From Embleya sp040605455 (GTDB lineage Bacteria > Actinomycetota > Actinomycetes > Streptomycetales > Streptomycetaceae): 20,266 nt of DNA. Both the position numbers and the translations under genes were made by a program. Numbering within the stretch: position 1 is the stretch's first letter; each line of letters opens with the position of its first letter. The stretch lies in NCBI RefSeq assembly GCF_040605455.1, contig NZ_JBEXCV010000154.1:1-20266 (forward strand), read 5' to 3'. A model generated the notes under the pieces. The model ran no database searches. It saw nothing but the letters and a program-made list of their open reading frames with translations, and was not told the origin of the DNA. Below, piece after piece: positions 6,279 through 12,834 of this stretch.

Positions 6279-7076
6279 TCAGCGCGCGGGTTCCATCGCG
6301 GTTGTGCGCTCGTCGTGTTCGCGCAGCATGCGCATGACGGTGGCGGGCGACGGGTGCCGGCCCTTCTTCTTGCCCGTCGTGATGACGAGCCGGGCAGCGA
6401 TGTCACGCAGGCTCATCTCCTGCCCTCGTAGGCGGAGAGCCATGGAAAGCATGGCGTCGTCGGCGACGCCGGCCCCGCCGATGGTCTTGCCTCGCTTGCG
6501 GGCAGACTCGTGGCCTTCCAGGGTGCGGTCGCGGATGTACTCGCGTTCCATACCGGACAGCGCGGCCAGCACGGTGAACACCACGCCCGATGGGTCGTGC
6601 GAGCCCTTCAGTTCCCCGGTCAGGAACTCCAGGCCGACATCGCCGGCCTTCAGCTCTTCGGCCGGCGTCGCCACTTCGATGCCGCGGCCGAGTCGCTTGT
6701 GTTCGTGGACGACGAGGGTGACTCGGACGCCGGAGGCGCGCAGTTCGCCGGCGAGCTTGACGGCCTTGTCCAGCTCGGGCCGACGGGTGGCGCGGGTGGA
6801 GATCTTCTCGGAGAAGATCCGGGTTACCCCCGCCTCAGTCAGCGAGTGGAGCTGGGAGTCCAGGGACTGGCGGACCGTGGACGCGCGGGCGTACCCGAGG
6901 CGTAGGTGACCGACCAGTTCGGTGCCGGCACCCGCGGGCCGGGGCAGCTCGGTCCAGACCGAGCCGGGCTTGCGCACGGCGGGGGTCGGTACGTTCAGGG
7001 CCCTTGCGGTTGGGGCACGAGGCGGAAGCGGGCGGTGTGGTACTGGATGGCCACCTTGCCCTTGCCAGTTCGGCAT
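6279..7076 (-). CDS. small serine recombinase (resolvase/invertase family)
   Basis: The catalytic domain begins at about 6900 with LRLGYARASTVRQSLDSQ, where the Ser of YARAS (Ser66 from the chosen start) is the nucleophile. EHKRLGRG carries the conserved arginines that activate the phosphate, and LAALSGMEREYIRDRTLEG is the start of the long E helix. A C-terminal HTH follows, about residues 210-255 (MSLRDIAARLVITTGKKKGR ... SPATVMRMLREH). The architecture is that of a resolvase/invertase, not a large integrase. The start is uncertain: the ATG at 7076 gives 265 aa with about 55 residues before the domain and no good ribosome site, and the frame stays open to 7280. A perfect inverted repeat lies about 75 bases upstream. 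It may move or resolve the island. Confidence 0.88.
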   Translation of the reverse strand: MPNWQGQGGHPVPHRPLPPRAPTARALNVPTPAVRKPGSVWTELPRPAGAGTELVGHLRLGYARASTVRQSLDSQLHSLTEAGVTRIFSEKISTRATRRPELDKAVKLAGELRASGVRVTLVVHEHKRLGRGIEVATPAEELKAGDVGLEFLTGELKGSHDPSGVVFTVLAALSGMEREYIRDRTLEGHESARKRGKTIGGAGVADDAMLSMALRLRGQEMSLRDIAARLVITTGKKKGRHPSPATVMRMLREHDERTTAMEPAR

Positions 7077-7150
7077 GGCGAGCCCGCCGGGGCGGCGCAG
7101 GTGGACATCGGGCAGGCGTGCGATTCCTATGAAACAGCGCCCCGATCGTG

Positions 7151-7170
7151 GTGTCACGGCGTCGTGACAC
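7151..7170. promoter_or_regulatory. perfect inverted repeat upstream of the recombinase
   Basis: GTGTCACG (7151-7158) and CGTGACAC (7163-7170) are perfect inverted arms around GCGT. The site lies in the gap between the GH127-like gene (ending at 7237) and the recombinase start. It is a candidate recombinase binding site (half of a res-like site), an operator, or a short terminator for the GH127-like gene. There is no U-tract. Confidence 0.45.
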
Positions 7171-7236
7171 GGTGGGGACCGCCGTTGACGCGCTGGGACA
7201 GGTCGCAGTACGAGTGGTGCGGCGTTGAACTTGTGG

Positions 7237-9933
7237 TCAATTCTCGCCTGGCAACCAGGAGATGTATCGGCTGTCCTCACCCCAGGTCAGATCGATGTTC
7301 CACTCCACCAGCAGATGTGTGATGGCCGGGTCGGGCAGGAACTCACCCTTCCAGGTCATGCGCCCATCCGGGTTCTTCCCGAGGGCGAATCTCGTCGTAG
7401 GCCTTCGCAGGGGATCGAGGAACACGAGGTGGTCCCCTTCCGTGATCCAGAAGGTCTCGTTCGGGTGGTCGGATTCGATGCTGCCGTCGACGTGCAGCAG
7501 GATGCTGATGGGAAAGACATGCGGTCGGTGGAACTGCCAGACCTTGCCGGTGACACCGCGGTCGAGTTGGCGTAGCTGATGTGTGACACCAGCGTCGGAG
7601 AGGAACGGCCCCGAATGGTCGACTCGACCGAACTGTGAATTGGTTTTGGTGAAACGCGTCGTCACGCGGCCGTCGCCGTCACGAAAGACGAGCGTGCCAT
7701 CCTCCTGCGCCCACGAGCGCTCGTTGGGATGTGAATGGCCTTCGACGGAGCCCCCGGCACGGAGTCGCAGGAGGCTGGTGATGATCGACCCGTCCGTTCG
7801 GGCGAACTGGAACCACTTCCCTTCCACGCCCAGGTCGACTTCGCGGAGTTCGTGGACGACGCGCTCATCGAACTCGAAGCGGCCCCGAAGCACGATGCGC
7901 CCGTTCTCCCAGGTGTCCCACACGAAGCGGGTCGAGGCTCGCCCGTCACTAGTGAAGAAGGCCAGTGCGCCGTTCTCCCGGCGCCAGCGCGCCTCGTTGG
8001 GGTGCGCGTGTCCCTGAATGGTGCCATCGGCGAGTAGCCGGATCCGTTGCGCGATGACCGAACCGTCGTTTCGGCCGAACTGGAACACCCGGCCCTCGAC
8101 GTCTGGGCCGCCGGCAACCGTGCCCGGCATCCCGGCGCTCGCGAAGTCGCCCAGTTTGACTTCGCCGGTGTCGGTCCGGGCGCTCACGCGCACCATGCGC
8201 CTGTCCTCCGGCGCAGGGACGGACTGGTCGAGGGTGATCTGTGAGGTGGCGGCCATCGGCGGGAGGTGCTGGGCGTCGAAGCGGTCGTGGCGTTCGTCGT
8301 AGGCGAGCAGGATCGGTCCCCGGTACAGTGCGAGGCGCCCCTTGGCTCCCTTGCCGCTGTGTGGGTCGCAACCAGGTGGTGGGTCCGCGCCGATCAAGGC
8401 CCTGGAGCGCAGGTCCAACTCCAACACGATCGTGTCGCTCGAGCGCCAGGTCCGCTGGACAGTGTGGTAGCTGCCAGGGACGACCCCGGGGCGGGAGGCC
8501 CCGTTGACGGCGACCGTGGTCGTTGTCGACCAGGACGGTACCCGCAGTCTTACGGCGAAGGCCTCGTCCCGGGCCGGTGTCACGACCAGCTCGACTCTGC
8601 CGTGCACGGGGTAGCGGGTGCGCTGTTCGATGGTGACCTGGTTGCCCGTCGGCGTCAGGAGGGTGAAGCGCGAGGGACCGTAGAAGTTCACGACGATGCC
8701 GTCCGCGGCAGCCATCACCGCCCACTCGGAGAGCATGCCCAGCCCTCGGGGAGCATTCGTGGAACAGCAGCTCAGATACGAGGCACCGGGCCGGTCCTGG
8801 AAGCCCAGGTCATGGGGCGTGGGTCTGCGGGTGCCCTCGAAAGCGGGCGGCCGATGGAGTGGAGGAGGCAGCTCCATCGCATCCATGCCAGTGGTCGAGA
8901 TGCCCCCCATGGGGGTGTTGTAGGTCCACCACCGTCCGTCGGGGCTCTGTGATCCCAGCGACGTGTTCCAGGTCGACAATTCCAGTTCGTCGGCCGGCTC
9001 GCAGGAGCCGGTCAGGCGGAGCATGTCGACGGTCAGCGCCATCCAGGCCACGGTGGCACACGTCTCGATCGGACGGGGATCGAAGGGGTTGCCTGTCGCC
9101 CGCTCTATTGCGGAGAACCCGCCGGTGCTGTGCCGGTCTGACGCGCGGATGCCCTGCCAGGCGTTGATGAAGGCCCGGCGGTACCGCTCCTCACCGGTGA
9201 TCCGAAACAGCTCGCCCACTGCTTGCAGGCTGTGCAATCGCTCCCACCGGGCGGTCGGCCCGAGGGCGGCGAACAGACTGCCCGGCGTCTGGAACTTCGC
9301 CACGTAATCGCCGCCGTCCGGGACGCTCGCCCACGCCTGCTCAAACAGGCGTGCGAGGTTCAAATACCGTGACTCGCCTGTCTCTTGATGCAGAAGCGCA
9401 GCGACGTGGGAAAATGCGAGGTTCATCGCTGGATGGCGCAGTTTCGCGATCATTCCCGGGCCGCTGAGCCTTGTGGACAGGTGGTCAGCGGCCTTTCGGC
9501 AGGCGTCGAGGGCGCGGGCATCGCGGCGGTAGCGGAACCATTCATAGAGTCCGAGAACGCAGTGGTAGTGCCCCCAGACATCCCAGTTGTCGCCGAAGAT
9601 CCGGTCATCTCCGTCGAACGGCCCCAGGTAGCCATCGGCGCCTTGATGTCGGGTCAAGCCCTGTACGACACCTGCGACAGCGGACTCGAGCTGCCCGTCG
9701 CGCGACATTCGCAGATCCTGAACCGCAGAGATGAGGTACTTGCCGACAAACTCCCCTGACCACGGCAGGTACGGTGAACCGGGCCGAGGATCGAGTGTGT
9801 GATCGAACATTGTCACCATCGCCGGATTGGCGATGGGGGCGACGAGGAGCCAATTGCGGCGATTGGCGAGGACGCGCGCCCCGATGACCGCATCGAAGGA
9901 GACCGATACAAGATTTGGTCGCTCGAACTCCAT
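7237..9933 (-). CDS. GH127-like (DUF1680-type) glycoside hydrolase with three C-terminal HPNE repeats
   Basis: This is an 898-aa protein. Residues 1-600 resemble the GH127/DUF1680 beta-L-arabinofuranosidase fold: an alpha/alpha barrel (VGKYLISAVQDL, GYLGPF, VWGHYHCVLGLYEWF), ETCATVAW giving Glu290 and Cys292, and SYLSCCSTN giving Cys389 and Cys390. These match the Glu/Cys/Cys/Cys zinc site of the family, in which the first Cys of the CC pair is the nucleophile. A beta-rich part follows (FAVRLRVPSW, ALYRGPILLAYD). Residues about 613-885 hold three repeats of roughly 90 aa with HPNE at 644, 735 and 823 and a TRF motif about 22 residues later. No signal peptide is present. The ATG at 9933 has AAGGAG seven bases upstream. 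The exact glycoside is unknown. Confidence 0.85.
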   Translation of the reverse strand: MEFERPNLVSVSFDAVIGARVLANRRNWLLVAPIANPAMVTMFDHTLDPRPGSPYLPWSGEFVGKYLISAVQDLRMSRDGQLESAVAGVVQGLTRHQGADGYLGPFDGDDRIFGDNWDVWGHYHCVLGLYEWFRYRRDARALDACRKAADHLSTRLSGPGMIAKLRHPAMNLAFSHVAALLHQETGESRYLNLARLFEQAWASVPDGGDYVAKFQTPGSLFAALGPTARWERLHSLQAVGELFRITGEERYRRAFINAWQGIRASDRHSTGGFSAIERATGNPFDPRPIETCATVAWMALTVDMLRLTGSCEPADELELSTWNTSLGSQSPDGRWWTYNTPMGGISTTGMDAMELPPPLHRPPAFEGTRRPTPHDLGFQDRPGASYLSCCSTNAPRGLGMLSEWAVMAAADGIVVNFYGPSRFTLLTPTGNQVTIEQRTRYPVHGRVELVVTPARDEAFAVRLRVPSWSTTTTVAVNGASRPGVVPGSYHTVQRTWRSSDTIVLELDLRSRALIGADPPPGCDPHSGKGAKGRLALYRGPILLAYDERHDRFDAQHLPPMAATSQITLDQSVPAPEDRRMVRVSARTDTGEVKLGDFASAGMPGTVAGGPDVEGRVFQFGRNDGSVIAQRIRLLADGTIQGHAHPNEARWRRENGALAFFTSDGRASTRFVWDTWENGRIVLRGRFEFDERVVHELREVDLGVEGKWFQFARTDGSIITSLLRLRAGGSVEGHSHPNERSWAQEDGTLVFRDGDGRVTTRFTKTNSQFGRVDHSGPFLSDAGVTHQLRQLDRGVTGKVWQFHRPHVFPISILLHVDGSIESDHPNETFWITEGDHLVFLDPLRRPTTRFALGKNPDGRMTWKGEFLPDPAITHLLVEWNIDLTWGEDSRYISWLPGEN

Positions 9934-10025
9934 GGACTGCTCCTTGATCCGGTCTTGGCTCAGTTCGTCTCAGTCCGTCAGCGATCCACCGAACTTGAGC
10001 GGTATATAGCCCTCAGCGCCGCGGG

Positions 10026-10760
10026 TTATTGCCCTTCGATCGATGCACTTGAACTCGCGTTTGTGGTTACATCAACTGCCTTGACGCCGGCGCTGCTGAT
10101 GTCACCACTCAGGTTGACTTTAATCAGAGCTTTGAACAGCCCACTTCCATCGGCTGCGACTGTTTGTTGACCTGTTTGGGTAGTGGTCGGTGAACCTCCG
10201 GCCCTGATCTGGAAATTGAGCTCTACAGGCTTAGCGGGTGTGAATCCACGGCCAGCGACCTCGATGAACCGACCTTCACCTGGCCGAGTGACTGGCCCCA
10301 ATGTGATAAAGGGGCCAGGGCTACCGATCACGACGTAATTGAAGCTGTTTTCGGCACTGTGAGGGCCACCGTCAACCGGGCACTTTCCTTGGAAATGACC
10401 GAAGAACAGGCCCTGGCACTTCGGGCAGGAACGCCACTCGGACTGAGAATCTGGCGGCGGAGGAATATCGAAACGGAGAGCGTAGGCGAAGCTGCCGGTC
10501 TGCTCGTGTTGGCCTCCTGCCGGGCAGACTCCCTTGAAGTCATGAAACCCTGCAAAATGGAGGCCTTGGCACTTCGAGCAGGATGCCCAGCCGTGTTGAA
10601 CATTGGCCTCTTCTGGTACGTCGAAGTCGATCTCATAGGCGAAGCTGCCGGTCTGCTCGTGTTGGCCTCCTGCCGGGCAGACTCCCTTGAATTCATGAAA
10701 CCCTGCAAAATGGAGGCCTTGGCACTTCGAGCAGGATGCCCAGCCGTGTTGTCCAGTCAT
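10026..10760 (-). CDS. Cys-Cys-Cys-His repeat protein with C-terminal Ig-like domain
   Basis: The product is 244 aa. Three repeats open with GW/EW: Cys10-x2-Cys13-x14-Cys28-x5-His34, Cys61-x2-Cys64-x14-Cys79-x5-His85 and Cys112-x2-Cys115-x11-Cys127-x6-His134. Each has KCQGL-x-F and CP-x-x-GG-x-H, which suggests a small zinc-binding module. Residues about 145-244 look like a beta-sandwich (FITLGPVTRPGEGRFIEVAG, FTPAKPVELNF, VAADGSGLFKALIKVN), in the style of IPT/Ig-like domains. Similar W-x-x-C-x-x-CQGL repeats occur in bacterial proteins of unknown function. No signal peptide is visible. The ATG at 10760 has GAAAGG upstream, and its ATGA overlaps the stop of the preceding open frame. The function is unknown. 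Confidence 0.85.
   Translation of the reverse strand: MTGQHGWASCSKCQGLHFAGFHEFKGVCPAGGQHEQTGSFAYEIDFDVPEEANVQHGWASCSKCQGLHFAGFHDFKGVCPAGGQHEQTGSFAYALRFDIPPPPDSQSEWRSCPKCQGLFFGHFQGKCPVDGGPHSAENSFNYVVIGSPGPFITLGPVTRPGEGRFIEVAGRGFTPAKPVELNFQIRAGGSPTTTQTGQQTVAADGSGLFKALIKVNLSGDISSAGVKAVDVTTNASSSASIEGQ
10483..10751. repeat. near-identical 116-bp direct repeat, 153-bp period
   Basis: Bases 10483-10598 and 10636-10751 are identical except for one base as I read them (AAGTCATG versus AATTCATG, near 10539 and 10692). The 153-bp period equals 51 codons, the length of one Cys-repeat unit. The third protein repeat is clearly diverged in DNA, so repeats one and two arose by a recent in-frame tandem duplication or gene conversion. 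Confidence 0.9.
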
Positions 10761-12019
10761 GTCGATAAGCCTTTCGTGTGGTGGGGCAAGAAGCATCGAT
10801 TGTTAGTTAGGAGTTCGCCCCAGACTGATCTGGAAAAAGGAGTGATGGCGTCGAATGTAAATTTGGACCCTTTTTCACTGCGGCTGAGTTCTACCCCCGC
10901 CGCTAGGACCGCGCCCGCGTGCGCGGGGAAGTTCACCCGTTCGGGCATCCCGGACCGCCCAGCGCCGCTGACCGCAACGCGTGCCGGAGATCGTGCCTCT
11001 GCGCAGATCGCGTCGCGGGTCCGCCGGTCGACACCGGAGGCAAGCAACTCGGCGTTGATGCCCGAGTGATGCAGCGCCAGGAACTCCCCCACCTGTGCCG
11101 GGTCCGTGCTCAATCGGCCGGCGAGTTCCTCGACGCGGACGGTGCCCGTGCGCAGCAGCGGGCCGACGAGGCGGGCAGGCAACTTCTCACCGGCGGCCAG
11201 GAATTCACGGATCAGGCCGGTCGGGAGCGCCGCGACGACGCGGGCGGCCACCGACGGGGAGACCCGGCCCAGCAGGCCGAGCGGGGTCAGCACGGTCCAC
11301 CGGGGCGCGGTCGGGCCGGCACCCACCCGGCTCCCCCGCCCGTCGGCGGACCCCGATCCGCGCGGTGCCGGCGGATCGCCGACCCACGACGCGTTCGAGG
11401 CGTCCATGCACAATCGACCGAATGTGTCCGGATGGCCCGGCGCCCGATCGATCAACCACCGCCAGGCGATCGGGTCGTCGCCGGGCAGCAGACCGGCCGC
11501 CTCGTCCAGCACCCGATCCACGGGCGCGTAGCGCGTGTCGGCGCACCCCGGCACCCAGCACGCCAGGGTGCGGACGGCCGCCCATCCGGGAGTGCCCTCC
11601 AGGGCCACCTGGCGCAGTGTCACCACCCGGCGGGCCAGGGCGGCTTCGAGCGCCGAGCAGGCCGTCGCCGAGGAGGGCACCACGACGAGGGCGAGTACGG
11701 CCGCACGCGGGCAGTCGTCGCGCGCGACCAACTCCGCGCACACGTCGTCGGCGAAGGGCTTTCGGCGATGGTCCCGCACGAGGGTGTCCCAGTCGACCGT
11801 GGCGAGCCGGGCCAAGGACGCCTCGTCCCGCCGCCCGGACCGCACGCGCCCGGCGGGGGCACCCCCTGCGCGGACCACCGGTGCCCGCGGATCGACGCCG
11901 AACAGCGCGTCGACGCGACCGAGCCGGGTACGCACCCGGCCCGCGAGCGTGTCGTCGGCATGCCCGAGCAGCAACTCCGCCGCGGACGCGACCGGGTCAC
12001 CACCGTCCCCGTTCCCCAT
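10757..12019 (-). CDS. unknown actinobacterial protein with altered C-terminus (island-truncated)
   Basis: The open frame encodes 420 aa. Residues 1 to about 370 are high-G+C, alanine/arginine-rich and helix-prone (VASAAELLLGHADDTLAGRV, ALARRVVTLRQVALEG, LLGRVSPSVAARVVAALP, LLRTGTVRVEELAGRL). They look like a genuine repeat-like alpha-helical protein, though I recognise no family. From about VELSRSEKGSKFTFDA on (below about 10890) the DNA turns lower in G+C and the peptide changes character, so the natural 3' end seems replaced by island sequence. The frame ends in TGA overlapping the ATG of the Cys-repeat gene by the ATGA arrangement. The ATG at 12019 has only a weak ribosome site and lies just after the LuxR remnant. 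It is probably a non-functional or chimeric gene. Confidence 0.6.
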   Translation of the reverse strand: MGNGDGGDPVASAAELLLGHADDTLAGRVRTRLGRVDALFGVDPRAPVVRAGGAPAGRVRSGRRDEASLARLATVDWDTLVRDHRRKPFADDVCAELVARDDCPRAAVLALVVVPSSATACSALEAALARRVVTLRQVALEGTPGWAAVRTLACWVPGCADTRYAPVDRVLDEAAGLLPGDDPIAWRWLIDRAPGHPDTFGRLCMDASNASWVGDPPAPRGSGSADGRGSRVGAGPTAPRWTVLTPLGLLGRVSPSVAARVVAALPTGLIREFLAAGEKLPARLVGPLLRTGTVRVEELAGRLSTDPAQVGEFLALHHSGINAELLASGVDRRTRDAICAEARSPARVAVSGAGRSGMPERVNFPAHAGAVLAAGVELSRSEKGSKFTFDAITPFSRSVWGELLTNNRCFLPHHTKGLST

Positions 12020-12034
12020 CCGCTCAACCCCATC

Positions 12035-12212
12035 GACCGATCATCGAACACGATCCGCGCGATCGACTCGCGACGGCTGCTCACCCAGGCCTCGACGCAG
12101 ACCCTTCGGGTGATCCTGGACGGTGTACGGCGGCACTGCCAGTGCGCGGGCGATCTCTTTCGTGTCGTTGCCGCGGATCGCGCGCGGCCACCTCCTGCTC
12201 CCGGCCGGTCGG
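12035..12212 (-). pseudogene. frameshifted LuxR-family HTH remnant
   Basis: Reading the minus strand from 12212, three frames in succession give TGREQEVA, then IRGNDTKEIARALAVPPYTV followed by QDHPKG, then VCVEAWVSSRRESIARIVFD. Joined, this is the C-terminal LuxR/GerE HTH of large actinobacterial regulators (LTxREQEVA ... GxxTKEIAxxLxVSPYTVQDHLKxVFxKVGVSSRRELVARIFFD). At least two frameshifts and a Leu-to-Pro change (DHPKG for DHLKA) break it. The N-terminal part is missing; it is cut at about 12212, exactly where the headless GNAT begins. Confidence 0.72.
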
Positions 12213-12489
12213 CCCGTTCGCGGCCGGATACCGCCTTCTGGTCACCGATCGCCGCTTCTCCGGAGCGGGGGTGGGTGCCGCCCTGATCGAGGACGCGCGC
12301 CACGAGGCGGTCCGCCGGGACGTCGATCCGGTCCGGGTCGACTCCTACGCGGGCGGCGACGGCGCGCTCGTCCGGCAATACCAGGCGCTGGGGTTCGCTC
12401 CCGTCACGACCTTCGTCGTGGAGAGGCCCGGACAGCCGCACTGGCCCGGCCAGTTGCTGGAGTGGCGGCCGAACTCCCGGCAGTCGTAA
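12211..12489 (+). pseudogene. 5'-truncated GNAT-family N-acetyltransferase
   Basis: About 92 codons remain of the C-terminal half of a GNAT enzyme. LLVTDRRFSGAGVGAALIED holds the acetyl-CoA pyrophosphate-binding R/Q-x-x-G-x-G/A loop. It is followed by VDSYAGGDGALVRQYQALGF, the usual strand-helix near the C-terminus, and a short tail GQLLEWRPNSRQS ending in TAA at 12487-12489. The N-terminal strands and helices of the roughly 160-aa family are absent, and no start codon with a ribosome site precedes it. It abuts the LuxR remnant head to head, so both lost their 5' halves at the same point. Confidence 0.72.
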
Positions 12490-12559
12490 CCGATCGGCAG
12501 CCCTATTCAACCGGCAGCCGTCATCGGCAGCCGCGCCACATCCGGTGAGCACAGCGCCC

Positions 12560-12590
12560 GCGCGGGGGACGAACCGGGTCTCCCCCGCGC
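12560..12590 (+). terminator. GC-rich hairpin downstream of the GNAT remnant
   Basis: GCGCGGGGGA (12560-12569) and TCCCCCGCGC (12581-12590) are perfect 10-bp arms around an 11-base loop. It lies about 70 bases after the GNAT stop and could have been its terminator. Confidence 0.5.
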
Positions 12591-12754
12591 TCGGCGCCAC
12601 CCGGATCCGCATTCCCTCGGCCGGTAGACGCAGGCCCCGAGCCGACTCGTACGACCCCGAGTCCGGACAACGAGGCGAATGTTTCGAGGTCGCTCCGTGA
12701 CTGCGTATCGACGCTCCGCGACCTGCGGGCAAGTCCCCTGCCCCAATAGCAAGT

Positions 12755-12766
12755 TACTCATGAGTA
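12755..12766. promoter_or_regulatory. palindrome TACTCATGAGTA upstream of cholesterol oxidase
   Basis: This is a perfect 12-base palindrome, the farthest upstream of three in the cholesterol oxidase control region. It is a candidate repressor or activator site. No known regulator motif is assigned. Confidence 0.45.
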
Positions 12767-12769
12767 TGC

Positions 12770-12783
12770 CGTGACTTGTCACG
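12770..12783. promoter_or_regulatory. palindrome CGTGACTTGTCACG upstream of cholesterol oxidase
   Basis: CGTGAC and GTCACG are perfect arms around TT. The core ACTTGT is shared with the next palindrome at 12795-12806, centred 24 bases downstream. It is a candidate second operator for the same regulator, or a site for a different one. Confidence 0.5.
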
Positions 12784-12793
12784 CATTCCCCCC

Positions 12794-12807
12794 TAGAACT
12801 TGTTCTC
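12794..12807. promoter_or_regulatory. KstR-like operator candidate
   Basis: TAGAACTTGTTCTC fits the KstR operator consensus TNNAACNNGTTNNA at every fixed position except the last (C for A). Its core AGAAC-TT-GTTCT is a perfect palindrome. KstR is the TetR-family repressor of cholesterol catabolism in Mycobacterium and Rhodococcus, released by sterol CoA thioesters. The site ends 27 bases before the start codon of a cholesterol oxidase, which makes the match biologically sensible. Binding is inferred, not shown. Confidence 0.6.
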
Positions 12808-12834
12808 ACTCCGTCCCAGAGTGAGGAACGTCAC

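Larger units (their letters stand above)
6250..10890. mobile_element. putative recombinase-bearing genomic island
   Basis: Base composition falls visibly from about 6250, most strongly at 9930-10880, and returns abruptly to very high G+C after about 10900. All three genes inside are on the minus strand: serine recombinase, GH127-like protein and Cys-repeat protein. Both edges lie in broken genes: the 27-codon tail at 6176-6259 on the left and a 3'-altered gene at 10757-12019 on the right. I found no convincing direct repeat or terminal inverted repeat at the two edges, so the boundaries are estimates from composition. Confidence 0.5.
12490..12834. other. upstream region of the cholesterol oxidase gene
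   Basis: No gene is supported here. The stretch holds three copies of CGGCAGCC (12495, 12512 and 12525), a hairpin at 12560-12590, and a cluster of three perfect palindromes at 12755-12806 just before the cholesterol oxidase. Bases 12735-12810 are clearly less GC-rich than their surroundings, as expected of a promoter. No consensus -35/-10 pair could be fixed with confidence. Confidence 0.6.

Noticed and set aside
6230..6290. tRNA or att-type target site at the left island edge
   Set aside because: No tRNA 3' end (GGTTCRANYCC type) is visible and no matching direct repeat was found near 10860-10920.
6801..6819. Perfect palindrome GATCTTCTCGGAGAAGATC inside the recombinase gene
   Set aside because: It encodes IFSEKI, which I expect to be conserved in this recombinase family, so the symmetry is probably forced by the codons.
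10919..12286. Plus-strand open frames opposite the unknown gene
   Set aside because: They are Arg/Pro-rich shadow translations; only the GNAT remnant at 12211-12489 in this area has recognisable motifs.
12495..12532. Three copies of CGGCAGCC downstream of the GNAT remnant
   Set aside because: Spacing is irregular (17 and 13 bases) and the word is common in such GC-rich DNA; not enough to call an operator array or CRISPR-like repeat.
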